The notes: generated by a model not told the origin, from the letters alone. 64,000 nt of DNA from Chryseobacterium sediminis (GCF_008386505.1 NZ_VUNZ01000001.1:1-64000), one strand, 5' to 3'; shown: positions 53,601 to 63,357, counted from the first letter of the stretch. Numbers and translations are program-made.

Positions 53601-55763
53601 ATGTTTCAGGACGATCATTCACCCAAAATGCCTGTTTCCAAAGATAAAATTCCGGCTGTAAATAATCTAAAAGAGACTCTCAAAGATCAGGCAGTAAGCA
53701 AAGCTGCCCAGAAAGTGCAGGAAAAATCAAGCGGAACTGTTAAAAAAGCTACGGAAAAAATGGTTCAGGCGCAGGCTTATACCGGAATGGTTCAAAGTGG
53801 TTCTCAAATGTTTATGAATCAGGTTAAGCAGCCTAATCCACCCACATTGGTAGAAGACAAAGTATGGTCAAAGCAGCCTACTTCCGGAATCTATAACGCC
53901 AACACAATCCCTGGCAATCAGGTAGCGGGAATCAACCGCGTGATAAAGCTTGAAATTGTAATCGATGGAAAAGTAATCAAACATTTCAAACATTTTCATT
54001 TAAAACAAAGTGCAGTAAAGCATCATGAGTTTGATCTGATGTTGGCTCACGATACTCTGGGAAGCTCGGAAAACCATAATCTGGAAGAAGCTCAGAATTT
54101 TCTGGGAAAAAGAATTACGGTTATTTTCAGATATAAAGACGTTGAAGACGGCCCTGAAAGAAACTTTGTAGGAGTAATTACTGAAGTAGGTTTCAGTCAG
54201 GAAAAAGGAAGTCTGGGAAATATCGTTCTTACAGGCTCAAGTCCCACTGTTCTTCTAGATGCTGCTCCTCATATTCAGAGTTTTGGCGGCGCACAGGAGA
54301 TCAGTCTGAACAGTATTGCAGATCAGGTAATCAAAGAAGGACTTGGACAAAATTCCTTTGATTTCAGAGTAGATGCCGCACACGGAAACGTTTCTTACAG
54401 CTCACAATATGAAGAAACCCATTACAACTATCTGGCAAGAATAGCAGAAGCGTATGGAGAACAGTTTTATTATGATGGTGAAGTCCTTCATTTCGGGAAA
54501 CTTCCCCCTCAGGAAAAACCTGTGAAACTTACTTACGGAAGCAGTGTGAGTGATGTAAAGATTAAAATGAAAGCACAGCACGTAAATCCTTCATTTTATG
54601 GATATAACAGCAGTAAAAATGAAAAATTAACGGCAGGAAGCTCTAAGATTACCCACACTTCAGATATTGCTAAAAGAGCCTATGAAATTTCAGAAAAAAC
54701 CTTTACAACCCCTTCACTGAGAGTAGCTCCGATAAAAGCGGTGTCTTTTATGGATGTGGAAAACTCTCAGAAAGGTACAGCAGGAAGTAAAGCTTCAGAA
54801 GTTTTTGTTATTTCAGGTGTTACAACAGTACCATTCCTGTATCCGGGCTGTATTGCGGATATTGAAATGCGAAAAGCAGAAAGTAGTGAAACGACCTATT
54901 TCACCAAACTAATGATTGTAGATATGCATCATGAGGTGGATGCAAGAGGATATTATACCGGAACATTTGAGGCAATAGCTTCTGACACAGGATTTATTCC
55001 CCGTCCGGAGTTTCATATTCCAAAAGCAGATGCTCAATTTGCGAAAGTGATTTCCAATACAGATCCTTTAAATCAGGGAAGAGTTAAAGTTCAGTTTGAC
55101 TGGCAGAATGGCTCTACCACTACAGAATACATCCGTGTAATGACTCCTGATGGTGGCGGAAGTGAAAAAGTAAGCAAAAATCGGGGCTTTATGGCTATTC
55201 CGGAAGAAGGTGATCAGGTAGTGGTCAACTTTGCCCATCAGCATCCTGACCGTCCGTTCGTGATGGGAGGAATGTTTCATGGTGGAGTTGGCGGCGGTGG
55301 CGGAACCGGAAATAATATTAAAAGTTTAAGCAGTAAAAGCGGACACACCATGAGTCTGGATGATGCAGGAGGAATTACCGTGAGAGATAAAGACCAGAAT
55401 TCCGTTTTTCTGGATGGTGCCGGAAATATAAGTATAGACAGTAAGATTTCCATTACCCTGACTTGTGGAAGCAGTTCTATTTATATGGATAAAGATGGAA
55501 ATATTCAGATCAAAGGAAAAGAAATATTTGTACAGGGAGTCAATATCGGAGTAGGTGGAACAACAAGTATCGGCGTTGGAGTAGGACCTGAAGACGGTGA
55601 CCCTACCTCTGGTGTCGGAATCAAGTCAGATACCCTGGATATCGGAACCAAAACGCTTTCTATGAGAGGAGATACGGAAGCCAATCTCAGCAGTGGAGGA
55701 AAAATAAATGTAGGCGGCGGAAGTGAAACAAATATTGTAAGTGGAACTGTAAAACTGAATTAA
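53601..55763 (+). CDS. vgrG: Type VI secretion tip protein VgrG
   Basis: 720 aa spike protein of the contractile injection machine. An unusual N-terminal extension (about 1-105, low complexity, QEKSSGTVKKATEKMVQAQA) precedes the gp27-like barrels (about 110-470) and a gp5-like OB fold (about 485-570; NTDPLNQGRVKVQFDWQNG and PEEGDQVVVNFAHQHPDRPF). A C-terminal beta-helix needle follows (about 590-720, repeats such as ISIDSKISITLTC). The type fits the Bacteroidota T6SS (subtype iii). No sheath, tube or baseplate genes are in the window, so this is an orphan vgrG that carries its own cargo: TPR protein, Rhs, immunity. Confidence 0.93.
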   Translation: MFQDDHSPKMPVSKDKIPAVNNLKETLKDQAVSKAAQKVQEKSSGTVKKATEKMVQAQAYTGMVQSGSQMFMNQVKQPNPPTLVEDKVWSKQPTSGIYNANTIPGNQVAGINRVIKLEIVIDGKVIKHFKHFHLKQSAVKHHEFDLMLAHDTLGSSENHNLEEAQNFLGKRITVIFRYKDVEDGPERNFVGVITEVGFSQEKGSLGNIVLTGSSPTVLLDAAPHIQSFGGAQEISLNSIADQVIKEGLGQNSFDFRVDAAHGNVSYSSQYEETHYNYLARIAEAYGEQFYYDGEVLHFGKLPPQEKPVKLTYGSSVSDVKIKMKAQHVNPSFYGYNSSKNEKLTAGSSKITHTSDIAKRAYEISEKTFTTPSLRVAPIKAVSFMDVENSQKGTAGSKASEVFVISGVTTVPFLYPGCIADIEMRKAESSETTYFTKLMIVDMHHEVDARGYYTGTFEAIASDTGFIPRPEFHIPKADAQFAKVISNTDPLNQGRVKVQFDWQNGSTTTEYIRVMTPDGGGSEKVSKNRGFMAIPEEGDQVVVNFAHQHPDRPFVMGGMFHGGVGGGGGTGNNIKSLSSKSGHTMSLDDAGGITVRDKDQNSVFLDGAGNISIDSKISITLTCGSSSIYMDKDGNIQIKGKEIFVQGVNIGVGGTTSIGVGVGPEDGDPTSGVGIKSDTLDIGTKTLSMRGDTEANLSSGGKINVGGGSETNIVSGTVKLN

Positions 55764-55769
55764 AAGCAG

Positions 55770-57029
55770 ATGAATCCGGTAGATTTGGAGTTGGTAAAAT
55801 TAAAAAGACAATGGCAGAAAGTCGTTTCAAAGAACGAAGAAAAACCCATGCTGATCTGTATAGGAGAAAAACATGAAACCGATCTTTTTGACGGATTTAT
55901 CAAGTCGAAACTTTCCGAAGACGAAGAAGGAGATGATGTTTTTTTACTCCATTATCAGGAATTTAACGGAATGAAATCTTTCGGACAGACTTTACTGGAT
56001 GAATGGACCGAGTTCTACGAAATGCTGAAAAAAAGTGAAGAAAATATTCCGCAATGGGACATCAAAGATCCGGAGAAAGCTTTTAAAACTGATGCTTACA
56101 AAGCATTTTATCCTTTACTGGAATTAAAGAAAAACTTCCCGAATATTAAGGATTCTAAAATCTACCTATATATTGCTCCACTCAGGATCAGCGATACCGA
56201 AGAGCTTTCTCTCTGGGTGAAAGAATGGTGTAAGATCTGTGAAATGTCAGAAAATAAAGATATTAAACTGGTCTGGGCAGAACATCACACTCATAGAACA
56301 CTATCGCAGATCCCTCCAGCACACACTTTCAGGGTAGAAGTGGATATTCATCAGTTAATGCAGAATACCGCAGCTCATACTAACCGGAAGAAAAACAGTC
56401 CGGATACAGATTTTCAGCAGCAGATTCTTATAGCGAGTAATCATTTAAGCAAAGAAAGATTCAAAGAAGCGGAGCATTCCCTGAAAACCGCAGTGAAACT
56501 GGCTAAAGAACAAAAAAATAAACAGGGAGAGATTTCTGCCTATTTTATGCTTACCCAGGCGTATACAGCAGACAGGAAAAAAGACAGGGCAGAAGATACT
56601 TACCGGACCATATTTGAAGAAGTAGAGCCTGACTCACCGTTGGAAATTCAGATGTATATGAATTACGGAAGCCATCTGTTAGGAAATTCCAAAAAATCCA
56701 AGGCAGAAAAAATATTTGAAAAAGCTGCAGAAACAGCACAAAAGATAGGAGAATATGCGATGGCTATTGAATGTTACAGAATCATTGGAACATTGAATGA
56801 CACGGTATTGACAAAAGATAAAATGATAAGGTATTTTGAAAAATGTCTTGACATAGCAAAAATAATGGATCCTTCGGTACGGGACCAGAGCAGTCTGAGG
56901 TTTGTAGCCTCAATGCTGGTTCTTAAATACGAAGGCGATCATGATAAAAAAACAACACTGGACAATGAAATGAAGACTTATTTTGGAGATGACTGGAGGG
57001 TGAGTGTAGAAAGACCAAAAGCAGGGTAA
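55770..57029 (+). CDS. TPR protein between vgrG and rhs, probable effector adaptor
   Basis: 419 aa cytoplasmic protein, no signal peptide. The N-terminal half (about 1-195) is an unrecognised domain that includes ICIGEKHETDLFDGF and LYIAPLRISDTEELSLWVKE. The C-terminal half (about 215-400) has TPR-like helices (SNHLSKERFKEAEHSLKTAV, AEKIFEKAAETAQKIGEYAM). It starts 6 bp after vgrG and ends 18 bp before rhs, the position where adaptors such as DUF4123, DUF1795 or DUF2169 stand in proteobacterial loci. It matches none of these. An adaptor or chaperone that loads Rhs on VgrG is inferred. Confidence 0.8.
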   Translation: MNPVDLELVKLKRQWQKVVSKNEEKPMLICIGEKHETDLFDGFIKSKLSEDEEGDDVFLLHYQEFNGMKSFGQTLLDEWTEFYEMLKKSEENIPQWDIKDPEKAFKTDAYKAFYPLLELKKNFPNIKDSKIYLYIAPLRISDTEELSLWVKEWCKICEMSENKDIKLVWAEHHTHRTLSQIPPAHTFRVEVDIHQLMQNTAAHTNRKKNSPDTDFQQQILIASNHLSKERFKEAEHSLKTAVKLAKEQKNKQGEISAYFMLTQAYTADRKKDRAEDTYRTIFEEVEPDSPLEIQMYMNYGSHLLGNSKKSKAEKIFEKAAETAQKIGEYAMAIECYRIIGTLNDTVLTKDKMIRYFEKCLDIAKIMDPSVRDQSSLRFVASMLVLKYEGDHDKKTTLDNEMKTYFGDDWRVSVERPKAG

Positions 57030-57047
57030 TCTCAAATTAAAAGAATC

Positions 57048-60000
57048 ATGGCAGATCTGAATAAAAAAACAGTAAAACCCATCAAGGTTGCAAAACCGGA
57101 TATGAACCCGGACCGTTCCCTGAAGGTAAACGCAGACGTTACTTCAGTGAGCTGGGACAAGACTAAACAGGGTTGGAAGAACGGAATGAAAAATAATGTT
57201 GATTCCCTGAACCCTGTTTCTATGGTTAAATCCTTAGCCGGAGAAGACAATGCCCAACCACAGAAAAGTAGTGGCGGAGGTGGTGGAGACAGTGCTGTGA
57301 CAGTAGAAAAAGCAACTCCTGAAAGTAAAGTGAAGCTGATCAAAGTGAATACTCCGGCAATGCCTTCCACTGCAATTCAGCATACGAGCAAGCATTTTGA
57401 TATTGTGCTGGCAATTGATATCCACTGGACATTGATTCCGCCGCCACCTTCGTTTATGTTTATTCCATTGCCTTTGCCACATCCTTTTATCGGGATTGTT
57501 TTTGACATCATGGATTACATTACCATCACCATTCCGATTCCCCAGTTCGCAAGAAATCTGATGCCCTCACTGCCGGAAAGTATTCCGATGGGAGGCTCTA
57601 TATATGTTCACGGAAGACACAAAGCAACTACCACTACCAGTGTAATGGGAGTGGTGATTCCGTTCAGACATGTCACATCACTCATTCCTGTGTACATCAT
57701 TCCTTTTCCTCAGGAAGCTCCGCATGAAGGGGAAGTTTACTATGGTTCACAGACCGTTTTGGCACAAGGAAGTAAAATGAGCGGAAACCAGCCCCAGCAG
57801 GTACTTACCTGTATGGGATTTCCTTTCGGAATGACCATGCTTCCTGCAATGCCTGATAAGCCTAAGAAAAACCCACTGGCTTATTTTGCCTTCTATAATA
57901 ATTTTTCAAGTATGTATATCCAGATCAATACGGGAGGTCCTGTATTGGTGGGTGGAGCTTTTGTTCCGCATGTCTATACACCCGGAGAAATGCTGATGCG
58001 TCTTGCAGGGATGTTTTTAATGAGAAGTTTAACCAAGAAAATGGGAAAACTGGGAGCAAATGGATTAAAGAAATTCAATAACAGTGTCCTTAAAAAAGCA
58101 CCTTTCAGTAAATTCAAATTTGCCAATGCATTGTCTAAAAAATTATGCAAATGGGGATTTGAGCCGGTCAATCTTGTTACCGGAGCTATGGTTTTTGAAT
58201 GGGATGATTTTGAAATTCAGGGAAGTACTCCTTTACAATGGAGAAATATATGGCACAGTGACAGACCTTATGATTTTGGACCTTTAGGAAATGGAGTCTT
58301 TAATAATCATGACCTGTTTATTCTTCCTGAAGAAGACAATAAGTTTGCTGGCTGGATGCATCCTGATGAAAATATTGCCATGTTGATTCCCGCACCTGAA
58401 ATTGGCGAAGAAATGACCTATTTCAGGGATCATAAAATATGGCAGTACAGACCAAGCAGCAGCATTTGGGTGATCCGTAAAGGAACTGATATTTATACCT
58501 ATAAACGCTTTCATCATGTTACAGAAGGAACAATCTATAAGGTTATTCGTATTGAATATGGTGACGGTACCATCAGAGAATATGAGTATGAAGACCGTAA
58601 TATTGTTTTGAAAAGCATAAAAGATGTAAAGAGTGGATTCAGTATAGAAACGGTTATTCATCCCGAGTATAAAAAAGTCACAGAAGTCTATTACTGTTAT
58701 AAAAAACAAAGAGACCTGCAGGTTCGCTACGATTATGATGATCATGGAAATCTTACCCATGTTTGGGATATTCACAAAAAGGCAATTGTCTTTGAATATG
58801 ATGGAAAGAATCAGGTTGTAAAAAGAACCAACCGAAACGGAATGAGCTATCAGTGGGAATATGATAAAGAAGGAAGAGTAGTTCATACAAAGGGAACAGA
58901 TGGATATATGGAAGGAAAACTTCAGTATCATGATGAAGAAGGTTTCACGGAAGTTATTTATCCGAAACAAAACAACAAAACAGAAGAGTATCATTATGAT
59001 GAAAATTTTCTGGTTTATAAAATAGTAGATGGAGAAGGAGGGGAAACCTGGTATGACTACACAGCTCATAACGAACTGAAAATGATAGGATCTCCGGAGG
59101 GCAGAGTTGAAGGATATACCTACGATGAAATGGGAAATATCAAGATTTTCCACAGTCTTGACGGGGAAGAATACCATTATCAGTATAATGAGTTCGGACA
59201 GATAATTGCCCGTTTCTCCCCTTCGGGAACTTCTGAAACATGGAGCTATGATGAAGAGGGAAAACTGATCAGCTATACCGATCCTGCCGAGGAAAGTGTT
59301 TACTATGAATATGCAGACGGTGACAGGGTTCCTGAAAGCAGCAGCAGAGAAGAGATTGTTACCTATTATAAATATAACCAGAGAGGCCAGCTTACTCAAC
59401 TCACCAACACTGCCGGAGCCGAACAGTACTGGAAATATGATGAGTATGGAAGGCTGTTGGTGTTCAGCCCGAGTCCTTTGAACAGAACCCTCTGGAACCG
59501 GGATAAAATGGGAAGAGTGGTTGAAGTGAACGAGCAGGGGCAATTCCCGTTAAAACTCCGTTACGATGCCTATGATCTTCCGGTATATGCCACCGACGGG
59601 CATGCAGAATGGCTCATGAGTTATACGCCTATGGGAAGCCTTAAACGTCAGGTCCGCAGGAACGCTCTTTCCCATAAAAAAGAAGAAACGTTGGTTTTCG
59701 GGTATGATAATTATGAGAATCTGATGAGCATTACCAATGAAAAAGGGGAAGTTTATCGGTTTGAAAGAAACTATAATGACGAAGTCACCGGGGAGACAGG
59801 TTTTGACGGCCAGAAAAAGTTCTTTGTAAGAGATAAAGACGGAATGGTCACCCAAACCAGGACTCCTCACGGAAAAGATATTTTTTATGAATATGATCTG
59901 GGCGGAAGATTAACACAGACTCATTATCCCGACGGAACCTGGGAAGCCTATCAGTATGACCCCTCAGGATTATTGGTTAAAGCAGATAATGAAAACAGCA

Positions 60001-61829
60001 GTGTAGCTTTTCAGAGAAATAAATTAGGCCAGATCACTAGTGAAAAACAGGGTGTGCATACCATTCAATATGAATATGACAGTCAGGCAAATCTGATCGG
60101 TTTGAAAAGTAGCTTAGGAGCCGAAGTTGACTATTCTTATAATGATCTGGGACAGCTTAAAACGGTAACTGCTGCTACTCCGGAAGTACATGCACCCTGG
60201 CAGATGAATCTTGAGGTCAGCCGGAACGGACAGATGTATTCCCGTGAAATGACCGGCGGGATAGAAAGCACTTTTGAATTTGACCATATCGGAATGCCGG
60301 TAAGTCAGAAAGTAACAGTGAATAAAACCAATACTACCTTCCATAAAGATTACGACTGGGGAGCCGGAAACCGATTGCTGCATACGCTGGACAGGGTGAC
60401 GGGCGGAAGAACAAGATTTGATTATGATGCCTATGGAAGCCTTGTTGCAGCAGAATACTCGAACGGTGAGGTACAGTACAAAAATCCGGATGCTACGGGA
60501 TGCTTATATGAAAGTGCCCGGCAGACAGACCGCGTCTACGACAAAGGAGGAAAGCTGATGCGCGATAAAAACTGGTTTTACCATTACGATGAAGAAGGAA
60601 ATTTATTATTAAAAAGTAAACGGCCAATCAACAATGCCAAGCCGGAGCATAAAGAAAAACAAGAGAATACGCATCCTTATTATAAAACCATTGCTTCAGA
60701 TTGGCTGAACAGCCCGAAACTGCCGGATGGCGCTGATTTACCCAATGTAACCGAAGACTCTCCAACAGAAATCCAAAACCCGGAATGGTCCTCCGGAGAC
60801 TGGGCGTATTCTTGGAATGCTAACGGAATGCTGGCCAAAGTAAAACGCCCCGACGGCAAAGAGGTAAGCTTTGAGTATGATGCACTCGGAAGAAGAACCT
60901 CAAAAATTGGACTAAAGAAAATAACTCGTTATATTTGGGATGGTAATGTTCTTCTGCATGAATGGAGCTATGATGCTGAAGAAGTTCCTGTAACGGTTGT
61001 AGATGATGACGGAAATGTCATTGAGGGAAAAGAACCTTTGGAGAATGTGGTAACCTGGGTGTATGACAATAATAGCTATAGTCCTATTGCAAAAATTGTA
61101 AATGACAAATATTACTCCATAGTTAATAATTATTTAGGTACACCAGTCCAATCTTATGATGAAAAAGGAAATTTAATTTGGGAACGTCAGCTTGACCTTT
61201 ATGGAAGTGTAAAAAAGGGAGATAATTATTTCATCCCGTTTTTATATCAAGGGCAATATTGGGATGAGGACGTCCAATTAGCATATAATAGGTATAGATA
61301 TTATAGTGTTGAATCGGGAACATATATATGTAAAGATCCAATTGGGCTCTGGGGAGGACTTGCTCTTTATATGTATGTTGATGATATTAATTATTTTATT
61401 GACCCTCTAGGTTTAGCAAAAAAATCTACCATTGCTACAATTACTTATAATCATAAAATTAAACCTAACAAGACTACTGATATTAAAGAATTAAATAGGC
61501 AGATGAGAGAGCAAATAAGAGCTTACAATAAAATTCTTAAAGAAGAAGGGATGGAAGGTTTAAAAGAAAGGGTTCGAAATTATGGTCCAGAACTAGAAAG
61601 AGAAGGCAGAGTTTATACAGCATCTTTAGGAAGTGCTGGAGATGGAAAAGTATGGGCTCATACTCCTGATATGAAAACAGGAGGTAAACCAAAAGATGTT
61701 TCCAAGATTCCAGCAGGATCAAGAGAAAATTCAATACTTGGAGGAGGAAATGCAAAAAGAATTTCAGATGAAATTTTGAATATGGACAATGATATTACTA
61801 AATTTAAAGGAGTTATAAAATATACATAA
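57048..61829 (+). CDS. rhs: Rhs polymorphic toxin with PAAR-like N-domain and HxxD nuclease-like tip
   Basis: 1593 aa T6SS effector. The N-terminal region (about 1-340) has two Pro/Ile-rich hydrophobic stretches (about 125-165) and a PAAR-like part near 230-265 (TVLAQGSKMSG, LTCMGFPFGM). The Rhs cage starts at GFEPVNLVTGAMVFEW (about 370) and continues with many YD repeats to about 1430. The core ends in DPIGL (1430) and DPLGL (1452-1456), the self-cleavage boundary. The 137-residue tip (1457-1593) has AHTPDMKTGG, with His1538 and Asp1541 as an HxxD motif, then GSRENSILGGGNAKR. This matches the pattern of Ntox15/Tde-type DNase domains. An antisense reading frame over 58284-59543 is a shadow. 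Base composition turns AT-rich from about 61060. The immunity gene starts 1 bp after the stop. Confidence 0.92.
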   Translation: MADLNKKTVKPIKVAKPDMNPDRSLKVNADVTSVSWDKTKQGWKNGMKNNVDSLNPVSMVKSLAGEDNAQPQKSSGGGGGDSAVTVEKATPESKVKLIKVNTPAMPSTAIQHTSKHFDIVLAIDIHWTLIPPPPSFMFIPLPLPHPFIGIVFDIMDYITITIPIPQFARNLMPSLPESIPMGGSIYVHGRHKATTTTSVMGVVIPFRHVTSLIPVYIIPFPQEAPHEGEVYYGSQTVLAQGSKMSGNQPQQVLTCMGFPFGMTMLPAMPDKPKKNPLAYFAFYNNFSSMYIQINTGGPVLVGGAFVPHVYTPGEMLMRLAGMFLMRSLTKKMGKLGANGLKKFNNSVLKKAPFSKFKFANALSKKLCKWGFEPVNLVTGAMVFEWDDFEIQGSTPLQWRNIWHSDRPYDFGPLGNGVFNNHDLFILPEEDNKFAGWMHPDENIAMLIPAPEIGEEMTYFRDHKIWQYRPSSSIWVIRKGTDIYTYKRFHHVTEGTIYKVIRIEYGDGTIREYEYEDRNIVLKSIKDVKSGFSIETVIHPEYKKVTEVYYCYKKQRDLQVRYDYDDHGNLTHVWDIHKKAIVFEYDGKNQVVKRTNRNGMSYQWEYDKEGRVVHTKGTDGYMEGKLQYHDEEGFTEVIYPKQNNKTEEYHYDENFLVYKIVDGEGGETWYDYTAHNELKMIGSPEGRVEGYTYDEMGNIKIFHSLDGEEYHYQYNEFGQIIARFSPSGTSETWSYDEEGKLISYTDPAEESVYYEYADGDRVPESSSREEIVTYYKYNQRGQLTQLTNTAGAEQYWKYDEYGRLLVFSPSPLNRTLWNRDKMGRVVEVNEQGQFPLKLRYDAYDLPVYATDGHAEWLMSYTPMGSLKRQVRRNALSHKKEETLVFGYDNYENLMSITNEKGEVYRFERNYNDEVTGETGFDGQKKFFVRDKDGMVTQTRTPHGKDIFYEYDLGGRLTQTHYPDGTWEAYQYDPSGLLVKADNENSSVAFQRNKLGQITSEKQGVHTIQYEYDSQANLIGLKSSLGAEVDYSYNDLGQLKTVTAATPEVHAPWQMNLEVSRNGQMYSREMTGGIESTFEFDHIGMPVSQKVTVNKTNTTFHKDYDWGAGNRLLHTLDRVTGGRTRFDYDAYGSLVAAEYSNGEVQYKNPDATGCLYESARQTDRVYDKGGKLMRDKNWFYHYDEEGNLLLKSKRPINNAKPEHKEKQENTHPYYKTIASDWLNSPKLPDGADLPNVTEDSPTEIQNPEWSSGDWAYSWNANGMLAKVKRPDGKEVSFEYDALGRRTSKIGLKKITRYIWDGNVLLHEWSYDAEEVPVTVVDDDGNVIEGKEPLENVVTWVYDNNSYSPIAKIVNDKYYSIVNNYLGTPVQSYDEKGNLIWERQLDLYGSVKKGDNYFIPFLYQGQYWDEDVQLAYNRYRYYSVESGTYICKDPIGLWGGLALYMYVDDINYFIDPLGLAKKSTIATITYNHKIKPNKTTDIKELNRQMREQIRAYNKILKEEGMEGLKERVRNYGPELEREGRVYTASLGSAGDGKVWAHTPDMKTGGKPKDVSKIPAGSRENSILGGGNAKRISDEILNMDNDITKFKGVIKYT

Positions 61830-61830
61830 T

Positions 61831-62316
61831 ATGCAAAATTTACAAGAACAATACAACGAATTAAATGACTGGGATCGAGTAGAATTTTTAAGAAAAATTG
61901 AATTTGAAGATGACCCATCCAAATGGGAATTATTGGATCATATTATTCAAGATGAAGAAGATTATGATTTGGCCCGTATTGAAGCATTGAAAATTTTAGA
62001 AATTGCTGAAATTCAAGGTCATATAAAAGATAAGATTATGAAAACCCTCATTGGAGTTATCGAAAGTACGGAAGATTATGATGTTAGAAACTATGCAACC
62101 AGTGCTATAGTAAATTTTGTAGAATATTCTCAAATAAGAATTGTTGCAAGAAATCTGGTTTTAAACATAGATGAAGATATTGATATACGTTATAATGCTT
62201 TTGACGTTATCAAGAAAATTTCTGACATAGATGAAAGAAATGAAGTACTGAAAAGGTTACTTGATGATACGGATTTTCAGAAATCTGCTCAGAGAGTTCT
62301 TACGGAAGGTAGCTGA
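61831..62316 (+). CDS. Probable immunity protein, HEAT-repeat-like
   Basis: 161 aa acidic, all-helical protein with repeating HEAT-like units (YDLARIEALKILEIAEIQGH, YDVRNYATSAIVNFVEYSQI, IDIRYNAFDVIKKISDIDER). No signal peptide, so cytoplasmic. Its position 1 bp after a polymorphic toxin gene and its acidic character are what immunity proteins show. It differs from the GAD-like/DUF1851 immunity of Agrobacterium Tde toxins. It shares the AT-rich composition of the toxin tip, so the pair probably arrived together. Confidence 0.8.
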   Translation: MQNLQEQYNELNDWDRVEFLRKIEFEDDPSKWELLDHIIQDEEDYDLARIEALKILEIAEIQGHIKDKIMKTLIGVIESTEDYDVRNYATSAIVNFVEYSQIRIVARNLVLNIDEDIDIRYNAFDVIKKISDIDERNEVLKRLLDDTDFQKSAQRVLTEGS

Positions 62317-62383
62317 TTTATATTAACAGTTAAAAATCTGAAAAAGGTACTTCTAAGATTTTTATTACAATTAAAAATAAACT

Positions 62384-62527
62384 AAAAAAGATGAGCTTAT
62401 TGCTATGGGGTTGAAGGACGGTTCTGTACTTCATAATAATTATTTTTACCCAAAAAACTATTATCAAGGAAAACCTTTAAAACAAATTTTTATAATGATA
62501 AGGCTCCATTAGTTAAAGCAGAATAAT
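62384..62527 (+). pseudogene. Decayed C-terminal fragment of an effector-type gene
   Basis: After a stop, the frame reads KKDELIAMGLKDG, SVLHNNYF, YPKNYYQGKPL; then at a run of A near 62482 it must shift by one base to continue TNFYNDKAPLVKAE and a stop at 62524-62526. It looks like the tail of a former toxin or immunity gene left behind after exchange of the Rhs tip. Family unknown. Confidence 0.5.
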
Positions 62528-62544
62528 TTTATTTTAAACTTTAA

Positions 62545-62607
62545 AAAAGCATGTGAAGATGAAACTTTAATCAAAGACTTGTTTTCACGGGCTGAACTGG
62601 ATTGATC
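62545..62607 (+). pseudogene. Second short coding remnant
   Basis: A short frame reading KKACEDETLIKDLFSRAELD and a stop, without a credible start. It resembles the C-terminus of a small acidic protein, perhaps an old immunity gene. The remaining bases up to 62680 show no gene. Confidence 0.35.
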
Positions 62608-62680
62608 AAAATAATAAATCTGAATAGGTCTGTACTATGATGAATAGATAAAAACTTAATCCAAATCCAATCCAAAATAT

Positions 62681-63175
62681 ATGAAGAAAATATTCTCAGA
62701 ACTTAAAGGTTTTGTGGTGTTTAGCCCGCAGCTTTTAGCAAAATATCTACAGGAAAATAACCTTCCAGGTACTAATATTTTAAAATATTTCGTAGAAAAT
62801 GAACATGGAGATGAAATAACAAAGTTAGGAATAGCAATCCCAATAATAGGCGTAGAAGAAGACTATTATGCATTTCAGGTCTCAGTGAATGACGAAAAGA
62901 TATTGAATGATAATGAGGTAGAGGTGGAGTCCAAAGGCTGGATATTTCAAGCCGCCAATAATGAAATAAAAATTGTTGGTATTGGTTATTTAAAAGACAT
63001 TACTTCTATTAATGCTGAAAACAGCATTACTTTATCTTTAGAAAATGGCTGGTATTCTTTAAAAATACGGGGAGGAAATAAAGATGGTGAAAGATTATTT
63101 GAGCTGAATATGCAGAAACAGGACATTCATCCGGCTTTTAGCGGAGATGTTACTACCGAATATTACTATGGTTAG
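62681..63175 (+). CDS. Hypothetical protein, orphan immunity candidate
   Basis: 164 aa soluble acidic protein, mixed alpha/beta, no signal peptide (EDYYAFQVSVNDEKILNDNE, WIFQAANNEIKIVGIGYLKD). I recognise no family. It lies at the end of the Rhs island after decayed fragments, where spare immunity genes of former toxin tips usually remain. It could also be an unrelated cargo gene. It is followed by tRNA-Ser. Confidence 0.65.
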   Translation: MKKIFSELKGFVVFSPQLLAKYLQENNLPGTNILKYFVENEHGDEITKLGIAIPIIGVEEDYYAFQVSVNDEKILNDNEVEVESKGWIFQAANNEIKIVGIGYLKDITSINAENSITLSLENGWYSLKIRGGNKDGERLFELNMQKQDIHPAFSGDVTTEYYYG

Positions 63176-63326
63176 AAATATATATTAAAAATAGCGATGA
63201 AGGCTGAATACCTTTTGTTAAAGGGTAAATGGCTGAAGTTGAGTTGCTAAGAATATTGATTTAACAGTCTAAGAAAACAGAATTTTCTTTGAAAATATAG
63301 AAATGTAAATTTTCTTCCAAAAATAT

Positions 63327-63357
63327 TTTGTCAGTAATAAAAAACTTTCTATATTTG
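63327..63357 (+). promoter_or_regulatory. Promoter of tRNA-Ser
   Basis: TTTG (63327-63330), exactly 19 bases, then TATATTTG (63350-63357). It lies 34 bases before the mature tRNA. Confidence 0.8.

Noticed and set aside
58284..59543. Long antisense reading frame of 419 codons inside rhs
   Set aside because: It lies wholly opposite the YD-repeat core, its composition mirrors the repeats, and it has no recognisable domain. The plus-strand Rhs protein explains the sequence.
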